Part shown: in pieces, positions 52,577-62,225 of the stretch | Layout: every line of letters starts with the position of its first letter | How positions within the stretch are numbered: position 1 is the first letter of the stretch | Assembly: GCF_026210795.1 (NCBI RefSeq) | Contig: NC_089431.1 | Location: 2,542,001-2,606,000, forward strand | Direction: 5' to 3' | DNA: 64,000 bases | Source: Rhizophagus irregularis | Lineage: Eukaryota > Glomeromycota > Glomeromycetes > Glomerales > Glomeraceae | Notes under the pieces: generated by a model | The model's database searches: none | What the model was told of the DNA's origin: nothing | The model's input: only the letters and a program-made list of their open reading frames with translations | Translations under genes and position numbers: made by a program

Positions 52577-52876
52577 TATAAGGGTGTAAAATGTAAACTA
52601 TACTCAGATAATATTTAGCATATTGGTCCACTTCAAATCACATATTTAACCATCATGTTATTTATCACTTAAATATAGCATTACATTACATGTAGTATTT
52701 CACTTAACAGAATACTATAGAAAGAAGTATAATCAAGTTAGCATGATGAATAAAGTATGGACCCTATGTAATAGTTTACTCAAGTGATAAATAATATGAT
52801 AGGCCAAACATATGATTTAGAGTGGACCAAGATGCTATTTATTGTCTAAGTATAATGATAATTTACACCACTTATG
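52577..52876. mobile_element. Large imperfect palindrome, 95-bp arms
   Basis: The arm at 52577-52671 and the arm at 52781-52876 are inverted complements over about 95 bp with moderate divergence (core 'ttggtccact' and 'agtgataaata' on opposite strands), separated by about 110 bp. The shape fits a foldback or MITE-type element. There is no open frame inside. Confidence 0.65.
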
Positions 52877-53008
52877 TTATACTTACTTTACTTTAGTAAT
52901 TTTTACTATTTCTAATTGAAGCAGATAACTATTTGATTTTTATAAATACTAGGTTTATGATAGCTAATGAATTCTTCTTTTAACTTACCATTAACATAAA
53001 AATATAAA

Positions 53009-53206
53009 ATGTTCTGTAGTATACATGCTGTTGGAATGCCATAATTATAATTTAGGATGCCATAATTCATTCAGTTTATATGTAATTTACTATGTAAAGT
53101 GCCAAAATAATTTGAGATGCTGTAATTGAATTTGGGATTTTATTTATAATTATGGCAGTCCAAATAATTGGACAACATGTATAATGTTCTGGTTATTCCT
53201 ATCCAA
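53009..53206. repeat. Imperfect palindrome around 'tgccataattataa'
   Basis: The left arm 'tatacatgctgttgga' with 'tgccataattataa' is inverted against 'ttataattatggca' with 'acaacatgtata' on the right. The ends 'aatgttctg' and 'aatgttctgg' are also related. This is a probable old foldback element. Confidence 0.5.
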
Positions 53207-53359
53207 ATGATGCATAATCATATTTGAAATATTAAGAGGTTTTAGAAAAATTATAAAATACCAAAAAGGTTAACTTTAGATAATGCAAAAAAAAATTGCC
53301 AGATAACAATAAGGGAAAATGTCTTTCCAGAATTTATATAAATAGTTCATTACACTTAG

Positions 53360-54640
53360 AATGGTGTTGTACTAAAGTCATGGCATCCATATTGTGCAGA
53401 TCTGCAGGAAAAATTCATCAAACTCTTAAAACTGCTAAAATGATTGCGTTTAATAAAGGTGGTGATTAATTCAGTGTATGAAATTCAAGTCAAATACTTT
53501 TTGTGCAATGCGCAATAAAAAGTCACATGCAATTTGCGCACCTTATACTGTATCTGCAAAATCTTAGTTTTTAAATACAGTTCACCCTCGCTATAGTGAA
53601 TTTTTATATAGTGAATAATTTGCTATAGTAAAGAAAAGCTCAGGTACGGATTTTCTATATAAATAATAATTCTTAATACAGTTCACCTTCGCTATAGCGA
53701 ATCCCTTACTATAGTTAATCTTAACCTTCAGCCCATGAGCTTCACTATAGCGAGGGTGAACTGTATAAAATTTTATAATTATAAATTGTGCTATATGCAA
53801 ACTATAATTTGTGGAAATTAAAAAGTAGGTTGCGCTCTGCAAATTTCGCAAATATTTCAATAAATATATTAACAGTAAATCCCATTTGCAATGGAAATGT
53901 GTCAGAAATCATGAATGTAATGCAACACTTGATAGTATAGTATAAAACTCAAAATTCATGGTGTCCATATTGCGCAGGATAAGCTAAGAATACGCTAAGA
54001 TGGTTGCAATTAATAAGGGCGGAGATTGTATTTCAAATGAATATATTAATGGTTCATCTCATTTGTGGTGGAAAGGTCATGAATACTTGAAAATGTAAAA
54101 AATCGAGATTCATGGTGCCCCATATGTGCTGGATGTAATCGGACCATTGAGGATATGCAAAATTTGGCATAGAAACGCAATGGGAACTGTCTTTCGGATA
54201 GTTATAAAGATGCGCATTCTAAATTAGTATGGAATTGCTCTAAAGGACATATATGAAATGCCACATTTGCTAATGTAAAATATCAAGGCTCATGGTTCCT
54301 TTTTGTCAAAATAAACGTGAAAGTATGCCGTGAAATTGTAACTAACTATTCAGTGGACCACCATCAGAAAATTGCTGGCCGGGTTTCTTAAAAACATCTA
54401 AGAGGGTTACAACTTGATATATTTTATCCAGAATATGGTTTCGCGATCGAAATGCAAGGAGAACAGCACGAAAAATTAGAATTCTTTCATAGAGGCGATC
54501 CTAATAATTTTATCAAACAGCAAGCTGGGGATCAACTCAAGAAAGATTGCCTTTGAAGTATGTTTGGTATTACGAAGACCCATCTTCGAGAATTGGGTCT
54601 TATTGAGTAAACTCAAAACTTCAAATGCTTTTGCAATTCG
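53360..54640 (+). pseudogene. Decayed zinc-ribbon repeat plus PD-(D/E)XK-like nuclease gene
   Basis: In shifting plus-strand frames, a repeated module of about 60 residues appears: SW(C/H)PYCAG...AK.IA..KGG, then an (E)YIN..SHL.W.C..(G)H...N.. block. Examples are INSKSHLQWKCVRNHE near 53860-53910, NSWCPYCAG near 53956-53980, and WCPICAG then NCLSDSY..AHSKLVWNCSKGH at about 54085-54255. These Cys pairs and spacings resemble the probable zinc-ribbon (DUF4379-type) repeats. After them, 54411-54560 reads LDIFYPEYGFAIEMQGEQHE then HRGDPNNFIKQQAGDQLKK, a D..ExQG-QH pattern of a restriction-endonuclease-fold nuclease. Stops and frameshifts in every module and an inserted MITE show it is dead. The family match is from motif memory, not a search. 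Confidence 0.65.
53578..53763. mobile_element. MITE with perfect 21-bp TIRs and TA duplication
   Basis: Termini CAGTTCACCCTCGCTATAGTG (53578-53598) and its exact complement (53743-53763) are flanked on both sides by TA (53576-53577 and 53764-53765), the target site used by Tc1/mariner/pogo transposases. The element is 186 bp and non-coding. A third copy of the terminus, 'cagttcaccttcgctatag', sits inside at about 53679-53697, so one element may have jumped into another. It interrupts the zinc-ribbon pseudogene. Confidence 0.85.
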
Positions 54641-54890
54641 TTATTATTTTTTCGAATATAATTTTATTCATCTGGAATTACACGAAAAATCTTTCTCAGA
54701 CACACAAAACACAACAAATTATTATGAGCAAAGTCTGATAATCGTCTGCGCAAATTAAGGTGGCTTAGTTTGAAACTTTTCTGTCGCACAGGGTCTATTG
54801 TATGACGGCAACTGATGTGATTTTATGATTATTATTTTTTTCATAAAAGAACGATAGTTTTTCTTCTTGCTCTTCTAATAGTCTTCTATT

Positions 54891-55792
54891 ATGACTGAAA
54901 CAGCGGGTCAATTACTAGGTCACGTCGGTCCAGTTTGCCAATGGATCCCGCAAAATTCACCCAATCCATCTTCAACAATAAGTATGGACAAATATATATT
55001 TCTAACAATAAAAATACGTAATTTTGCATGAGAAAGATTTTCTAAGGTTGTAAAGGCGGGTTTTTCGGGTAGGTTTCGTAAAATAGCTGCTTACCCACAG
55101 TTTCCAGACAACGTGAAGGAATGGATCGGATTCATGCGAAATGTCAAACTTACTGCTGCTGGTACGCAAACTCCCCTTCCAGGAGGACAATTCCCCATTG
55201 GATTCACAAGTGCAGTACCTCTCAGAGTCGAAGACGAGACAAAGCTCGTTTAGGAAGTAATGTTTTATTGCCTGTCGAAGCGTTATTAATACCACAAGGA
55301 GCATTTGTTGCAGCACCTGCCGGATTTTTAGGTGCTTCTGACTATGTTTTATGCACTAATAATTACACAGTGGCCAAGATGCCGGTGGAAATGAAAACGC
55401 GCCACAATCTTAATTTATGCGGTTATCATTTCTGGCAAATTTATCGATATAACGACCGGCGTGGAATAATGAATCCAAATTTTAGTGACCAGCGTCGAAG
55501 ATTCGATCCAAATTTTAGATTTAAGAAACGTATCCTATCGCAGATATTTAGTGAAATGGCCTGTAATGGCCTCCATTATGGCATTTTATCAAATTATAGC
55601 GATACGTACTTTCTTAAGCGAGAAGAAACAACTCCAAACACCCTGTATGTTTCCCGTGTTGTTCGACCCACTGATACTGAACCAACTTTACGCCAATGCG
55701 TTTACTATATCAGCCAACTTGCCATTAATGATAATGTCGGTAATAGATTGGGACGTGTAGTGCTTGACAGTTATTCATCTAATGACGATGAC

Positions 55793-55827
<35 letters not shown>

Positions 55828-56562
55828 CGACTCTGATTATGACGACCCTGATGATCCTTATGACCCTGATTACTCTGATGACAATTCTAGTGATGATTAT
55901 GATGATGATTCTTCGGGGAAGAGGAAGAGAAAACAGATTCCATCAGCAAAGACTAGTAGTAAAAAAAGTAAAAAAACAATTGCCAGTTCATCCAAGGTAA
56001 TCGCTACTGTAGATGAATATATAGGTGGCGGGTCTTTCGGAAAAATTTTTTCTGGATATTATGATAATCAAGCTGTGGCATGGAAGACATGTGACGCATA
56101 TAAGGAGCAAGAAGAGATGAAAACGCTAAAACACGAAGCTCATATATATTCTATTTTGAAAGAATGTCAAGGTACAATTTTTTTTCATTCATAATATTTT
56201 CAAACATTATTAACTCATCTATTGCAATATTGATATTAGGTCGTGTTGTTCCATGTTTGTTCTACAAAGGTTACATTTATGACGGATATCTTTTTGCATT
56301 AGCGTTGCAATTAATTGAGGACTCCCGTCATATTGATCCGACAAGACTCACAAAAAAGGAAAAAAAATTAATAGTCAATCAACTCAGGGCAATACATAAT
56401 TTTGGCGTCTTACACAATGATATTTCTGCGAGTAATATACTATATGAGCCAAAAAGTCGCAATTACTTTTTTATTGATTTTGGCCTAAGTGAGATCGTGG
56501 ATAATGAATCACCAAAATTGCGCAAGGAAGAAAAGAGATTAAAAAATTTTTTACAACTTTAA
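54891..56562 (+). CDS. Restriction-endonuclease-fold plus protein-kinase fusion (crinkler-type), frame disturbed
   Basis: Exon 1 is 54891-54981; the last exon is 56240-56562, after an intron at 56172-56239. A middle domain shows a nuclease-like D...ExK...Q pattern (the Asp of ASDYVLC, VEMKTRH, HFWQIYRYN) followed by a helical part (YGILSNYSDTYFLKRE), as in the REase modules of crinkler-type effectors. An Asp-rich linker (about 55784-55840) and a Lys/Ser patch lead to a compact kinase domain: glycine loop IGGGSFGKIF, VAWK lysine, alphaC Glu in HEAHIY, catalytic HND...N, and DFG in FIDFGLSEI; it ends soon after DFG, so it lacks much of the C-lobe. At the start of exon 2 the best coding frame (WIGFMRNVKL to VEDETKL) stops at 55251, and the gene continues in another frame. 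This is a frameshift, sequencing error or pseudogene. Function is inferred from family: self/non-self or effector-type activity is possible but unproven. Confidence 0.6.
55784..55860 (+). repeat. GAT/GAC trinucleotide tract (poly-Asp linker)
   Basis: Fifteen uninterrupted GAT/GAC codons, followed by an imperfect Asp-rich stretch, lie between the nuclease-like and kinase parts of the gene. Confidence 0.85.
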
Positions 56563-57754
56563 CCATCTGGATGTATAGGACTATACCGCATTATCGCACT
56601 AGATGAAGAATAAATAAATTTTTATTACTGCAAGCTACAATGTATATATAACTTTCATCTTAAATCATAAAATGTAATAAACCATGAAATAAATCATATA
56701 TTTTCACAACTTATTTTTCCAATGCATATTTATTAAATATTAAAAGTGAGTTAGAAAAGAAACATATGATGCTATCAAAGAGGGAGTAAAATCTGTAAAG
56801 TAATACATGAGAAAAATTTAAGACGATGTATAGTGGGAGACATCAATATGTTTCAAATTAAAAAATTTAAAAATCCGTCTCTGTAATTCTGGCTGAAATT
56901 ATTAATTTTAGCTAGAATTAAGATTCTTATTTTATGACTTTATTAGAATTAAGCTTATATTCCAGCCAAAATTATATGACTGACCAGAATTATATGTTTC
57001 AGTTCTGAAAATTAGGCCGCTCCAAGCCAATTCTTTGTTTAACATAACATAGGGGTCCCAATCTAGGGAACGTACGCACTGGCCGGAAGTTAAGTTTAAC
57101 GTTATCACGTGTAAGTGCATAACTCCCAATCTTGGGCCAGTGCGTACGTTAATATCGTACATATGATGCGTACGTTAAGGAACCACTAATCTAATTTTGG
57201 TCAAAATTTTGACCAAAAGAGTGAGCAAAAATTTTGGATGATAATTCCGGCCAAGACTTAAAGATTTGTCTAATTGGCCTAAATTACATGTATTTTTTTT
57301 ACATAAAAAATCCAAAAACAGGGGGGTTATGTTACGGCCTTATATATAAAATACCTAATTTTACAGGTTAATAACTTTTGATTTAGATAACCAAATAACC
57401 TCAACGTCATTTATTAAATTACGTTGAAATATGTTTTAAAAATATATTTACTCAAAAAAATTTTTTAATTTATTTGATGAATTGTTGTGTCCCAAACCGT
57501 ACGCCGCGCCAACTGCGCGGATCCAATTTCCATCAATGAATTCATTTCGAAATGATACCATGATACCATAGAAAAAAGATTTTATTCAAAGTAGTATTAA
57601 CCCGAGGCCTTAGGATAGATAAATTTCGTAATTACATTTTTGTTCAATACCAATTTGTGGAATCAGGTACACGATCACGTGCTTAGAAAGCTTATCACGT
57701 TAAAAAGTTTTAAGTTTACAGTTTACACTTCTTTTTGAGCAAAAAAATTAAACA
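56563..57754. other. Intergenic, 1.2 kb, palindrome-rich
   Basis: No gene is seen. The stretch carries many short inverted repeats, including the palindrome at 57069-57150 (listed separately) and 'ggtcaaaattttgacc' near 57198-57213, and the presumed promoter of the gene starting at 57755. Confidence 0.6.
57069..57150. repeat. Inverted repeat with perfect 16-bp arms, 'aacgtacgcactggcc'
   Basis: The arms at 57069-57084 and 57135-57150 are exact complements with a 50-bp loop. A further 'gcgtacgtta' half-copy lies at 57168-57177. It is probably the terminal part of a small DNA transposon; no target duplication was identified. Confidence 0.7.
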
Positions 57755-59207
57755 ATGCATAAATTACAATATGAATATACTGGCATACGAAGCAACGGGG
57801 AGAAAAAATATGCCATATTAGATCCTTCAAAAAAATATTCAGTAATTTCATTGAACAGATTAATAAAAGATGGTATAGATATAAATAATTTATCATTAAA
57901 GTCGATTTTTTTACCCGAAGAAACGAAAGTTGTAGTTAAAGTAGAATTAAATCTTTTAATTGGAAAAGAAAGAATTGAAGAGGAAATTTTGGTTAATCTT
58001 TCAGAAGAGTCAAAAGAAGAATTTTACCTGGGAAATGATTTTTTATCATCTTATTCAATAGAGAAAATAGGCAATTCAACAACAAAATATTATGAAATAG
58101 AAACAAACAAAAATTTTTATTTTTCTGTAGAAGAATGTGAGAAATCCCCTAAAAAATTGTTAAATTTTTTTACTATTTCTTTGATTATTGCAGTTTTTGC
58201 AGTAATTATATTCAATTATCAATTTATTACGGATTTATTATTGCCTTCAGTAAATGATGAAAAAGGTATTATGCTACTGACTAGGCAGTCCTCTAATTTT
58301 AATTTTAGTGAATTTATAATGAATGCTGAGGAATTAGGGCATGAAATAGATTCATTTAAATTGCCATGTAAGTTTTTTGTAACAAAATAAATTACTTTAA
58401 TTAAACTTATATAACTTATAATATTTTTCTCTTTTTTTTGAAAAAAAAAAAAAAATCTTAGCAAAAGAAATGATGAAACAAAATATTAAAAATTGTTATA
58501 GTTTGGCTAATAAATTTGACCAAATTATGGTAATTCGTAACACCATACCTCAATTAAAGAAAAATCTTAATGATTTTGCCTCAAGTTTGGAAATCGCAGA
58601 AAATTCCTATGTGAAAATATATGGTGATGGACTTTGGCTTTTTTTGGTATTTGAGAAATGTATTAAAAACATTTTGGATTATATCTCAAATAAGTCACTT
58701 ATGACATACATTCACCGCACAATAGATTATAATGAAGAAAAAAATCTTTCACGATCTATTGATGTTTTAATTGAAGCTTTAAAGACCTTTTGTTCTTCAG
58801 TAAAAGAAGCTCGCGAAGCTACATTAAAAGCGGAATCATATAGTACTGATACTCATAAACAAGTTATTGAAGCAAGATCTGTTCTTAAAGGTAATCTTAG
58901 TACTTGGAATAAAATTAGTAACTATGTTAATTCAATAATTGATAAAACTGGAGGGGATAGTTTAATTATTGATGATAAAATAGCAAATATAAAAAATACC
59001 TCTGATGATTTGAAAGGAATTGCGAAAGGTTTATTAAATTTTAAGGAAAATTTGGAAAAGTATTCAAACGTGTTTCATAATTTATTAGCTAATACGGGAT
59101 CTTTAAAACGGCTCGAATGGAATGAACATGAAGTTAATAAAACTACAGAGCTTCTGAATATGATCAAAAAGAATCACGAAAATTATAGGTCAAAGTCAAA
59201 TCATTAA
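57755..59207 (+). CDS. Retropepsin-like / TM / helical protein, tandem copy 1 (full length)
   Basis: Two exons, 57755-58367 and 58462-59207, phase-1 intron, 452 aa. I do not recognise this as a named family. Residues 1-105 resemble a retroviral-type aspartyl protease fold: a strand and loop ILDPSKKYSVIS (residues 21-32) where active enzymes have D-T/S-G-A followed by a Val/Ile-Ile-Ser strand, then VKVELNLLIGKERIEEEILV and the flap-distal motif FYLGNDFL (90-97), like the 'LGxDFL' of retropepsins. The catalytic Asp remains but the following Thr/Ser-Gly is Pro-Ser, so it is predicted inactive. One membrane segment follows (about 137-158, ISLIIAVFAVIIF). The rest is a roughly 250-residue amphipathic helical domain (NEHEVNKTTELLNMIKKNHE at the end). 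Topology and partner are unknown. The fold call is a motif comparison, not an alignment. Confidence 0.75.
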
Positions 59208-59479
59208 TACGTTTGTGATGCCTGATATTGATAAATATGAACATTGTTAATAGTAGAAAAGATATTTTTTTGCTTCTTTATTTTATATTTTTGTAGTTTT
59301 TTCCTAAATAAAATATAAAATATTTTATCCCGTGACCGAAATTTTATAATTTATTGATTGGTCTGCAAAATATGCCGATCATTTATATCATTTGTTCGTT
59401 ATAATTCTATTTTTTTTGTTCAATAAAGGAATAAAAACTGACGAGAGAGAAGAAATTCCTGAGAGAAGAAATTCCTGAT

Positions 59480-60543
59480 ATGATGGATGGAGATAATGAA
59501 ATGGCTGAAGAATTTCCTGATATGATGAATGGTTATAACATATTTGAGGAAGAAATCCCTAATATTAGAATTCCTGGTATAGCGAACGAAAATGGCGTTT
59601 CTAGAAACCTTATCAACAATCGATGGTTTATTCCTTTAATTATTGCCATTTCCGCAGTAATTATATTCAATAATCATTATTTTTCGTCCGAGAATTCCTT
59701 TGAATTCGTCGATTTTGACGAATTTGTAATATATTATGAAAAATTAAAATCCGAATTCGACCCATTTAAATTAACATGTAAGTTTATATATATATAAAAT
59801 CAATTTTTACTATCTATAATTTAACCTTTTAAATCAAAATTATTATAGACTGTAATAATAGTGGACAACAAAATCAATCTGTAATAGAACTTAAACTTAA
59901 TAAGTTTTGTGAGACAATGGAAATTACTAAATCTTCATATGCAAAGATGTATAGTGATGGAGTTTGGTTTTTTTGGGAAATCGAACAATGTATTAGTAGT
60001 ATCTTGAATCATATTTCAAAAAAATCAATTCTTTCATTTTTTATAAATAATAATGAAAGAAAAAATTCTTTTTCAAATAATGTTCAAGAATCAATTAAAT
60101 CTTTAGAAACCTTCAGTTCTTCAATAGAAAAGTCTTATGAAATTACGTCAATAGCAGAATCAGTTCGTAATAGTGCTCATAAGCGAGTCATTAAAGCAAA
60201 AAATGATGAACTAAAACTTATTCTCAACTGTAATAATAAAAGTCATTGGAAGAAATTTCGGGATTACATTTATTCAATGTTTGATAAAAGAGATGGCTTA
60301 AAATGTGATACTCAGAAAGGAGATTTGTTAGAACATTTAGATAATGATTTAGTGAGGATTGCAAAAATTTTACTAAATTTTAAAGGGAATTTGAAAATTC
60401 ATTCCGATGTATTACGTAAACTTTCAGATAATATAGAATATTTAAAACATCTCAAATTGAACAATCTTGAAATCCAAAAAATTAATAATATTAGAAAACT
60501 TTTGAGTATGATTAAAGAGAATCATAAAAAATTCAATAAATAA
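59480..60543 (+). CDS. TM / helical protein, tandem copy 2 (protease-like domain missing)
   Basis: Two exons, 59480-59777 and 59849-60543, intron at the same place and phase as copy 1, 330 aa. It starts with an acidic linker (EEFPDMMNGYNIFEEEIPNI), then a membrane segment (about residues 50-66, WFIPLIIAISAVIIF) and the helical domain (SYAKMYSDGVWFFWEIEQCI onwards, end LLSMIKENHKKFNK). The N-terminal retropepsin-like domain is absent; the sequence before the ATG continues to look like linker (REEIPD), so the 5' part was probably deleted or lies in an exon I cannot recognise. Compared with copy 1 the helical domain is diverged but colinear. Confidence 0.7.
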
Positions 60544-60818
60544 TAAAGTGGACCAATAAATATTCCGGTAGTGTTGAAATATTGCCAAACATCAGGATGC
60601 TGCTTTTCAGCTCGAATCATATAATTAATTTATTTTTTTTTATTTTTGAACTAGGTGAAATTCATACAATGTGTTTATTTTTTTATTATATAATAATACA
60701 GACCATATTTTCGCGTCAAACATTTGACGATCCTACGTCAGGTGAACAAAATGATCGGCAATGGTTAAATAAGGGGCCTTCTGAATAAATTATTTTAAAT
60801 CAAAAGAAATAAAATATA

Positions 60819-61896
60819 ATGCACCAAGACAATATTCCCCGAGATGGCGGTATTCAAGAAAATAACAACGAAAGAAGAAATGGTTATAACCTTAATCGAC
60901 GGCATTATTATGCTATTTCTTTAATTTTTGTCATTTTGGCAGTTACGTATCAATTTTCACCAACATCTGAGACGATTGTATTCACTTTTGAAGAATTTAT
61001 TAAATACGCTGAGAAATTTGGTTATGCTTTCGATATATTTAAATTACCATGTAAGTTTTGTAATAAATTATTTAGTGTGATTATTCTATAGTTTACTTAT
61101 AATTTTCTTTTTTTTATTACAAATATAAGCAAACGAAGAAATAAACCAAAATATTGTAAATTGTACTAGTTTAGCTCTTAGAATTGAACAGAGTGTAGCA
61201 TTTAATGATACTGGACCTGAATTAGTAATGAATCTTAATGATTTTAGCTCGAAATTGGAAATTGCGAAATCTTCTTATACAAAAATGTATAGTGACGGAG
61301 CTTGGTTTATTTGGAATTTTGAGCAATTTATTAATTACACCTTAAATTACGTTTCAAATGATTCATTTATGTCAACCATTACCCGCAGATTGGATCCCAA
61401 TCTTCAAAATTCTATTAAGGGATCAATAGAAGCTTTAGACAATTTTCTTTCTTCCGTAGAAGAAGCTTACGAAGCTACATCAACGGCAGAATCATTTCGT
61501 AGTGGTACTCATAAACAAGTCATTAAGGCAAAAGATGAAGTACAAAGATTTATTGAAAATATCAATAACCCAAGTTATTCGAAACGAATTCGTGATCTCA
61601 TTGATTCGGTAACTGATACTACAAAAGTGAATGCTTTAAAAGTTGATAATAAAATAGCCACAGAAATCGAATCTTTCTTAACGTATTTAGATGATGATTT
61701 AAATAGGGTTAAGAGTATTTTATTAAAATTTAAAGAAAATCTGGGAAAACACAAAAATTTTCTACGTCAACTTGAAGCTGGCATAGAACCTATAAAACAA
61801 CTCAAATGGAACGAACATGAGATCAATCAAGTTAGAGAATTATTAAATATGATAAAAGAAAATCATAAAAACTTTAAATCAAGAGTAAATCAATAA
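60819..61896 (+). CDS. TM / helical protein, tandem copy 3 (protease-like domain missing)
   Basis: Two exons, 60819-61050 and 61130-61896, same intron position and phase, about 332 aa. The first 25 residues are charged (RDGGIQENNNERRNG), followed by a membrane segment (YYAISLIFVILAVTYQF), a stretch of acidic/aromatic residues (FTFEEFIKYAEKFGYAFDIF) that matches SEFIMNAEELGHEIDSF of copy 1, and the helical domain (SYTKMYSDGAWFIWNFEQFI to NEHEINQVRELLNMIKENHK). Like copy 2, it lacks the N-terminal retropepsin-like domain. It is the copy closest in the helical part to the decayed fragments at 34-37 kb. Confidence 0.75.
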
Positions 61897-62225
61897 TATG
61901 TGTATCAATAATCTGTTTTTTTTTTTAATTAAAGAAAAATTTCTTATTTCTGTCCAAAATTTTTGGGCGGAGTTATTCAGTGCTTAGTTTATGCACCTGC
62001 ACGTGATAAAGTACGTCAACATCTGTACCCCATATAGGTGCACAAATACTGGTTACGCGTTCGTCTCTTTCTCTTTCTTCTAATTGTTCTTAACAAGTTT
62101 CGCGTTTTTAAATTATATATTTCCAATTCACTGGATGGCCTAAATAATATAAATGTTTTCGTCTTAATCATTCCTTATTGAAAAGTTTTCGTTTAGTTGT
62201 TTTTTTATAAAAAAAATTTAATACA

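Larger units (their letters stand above)
50929..54890. other. 4-kb repeat and relic region
   Basis: No intact gene. The region has an AT-rich spacer, a degenerate duplication of about 110 bp (51715-51810 and 51832-51925, sharing 'aaagggaaaacctacaaaaa'-like cores), large imperfect palindromes (52577-52876 and 53009-53206), a MITE with perfect terminal repeats (53578-53763) and a zinc-ribbon/nuclease pseudogene (53360-54640), all listed separately. Confidence 0.65.

Noticed and set aside
55121-55250. Reading the kinase-fusion gene in a single frame from the ATG at 55121
   Set aside because: That frame is rich in Cys, Trp, His and Arg here, like a shadow, while the other frame over the same bases looks like a normal globular protein. 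The frame-change explanation is preferred.
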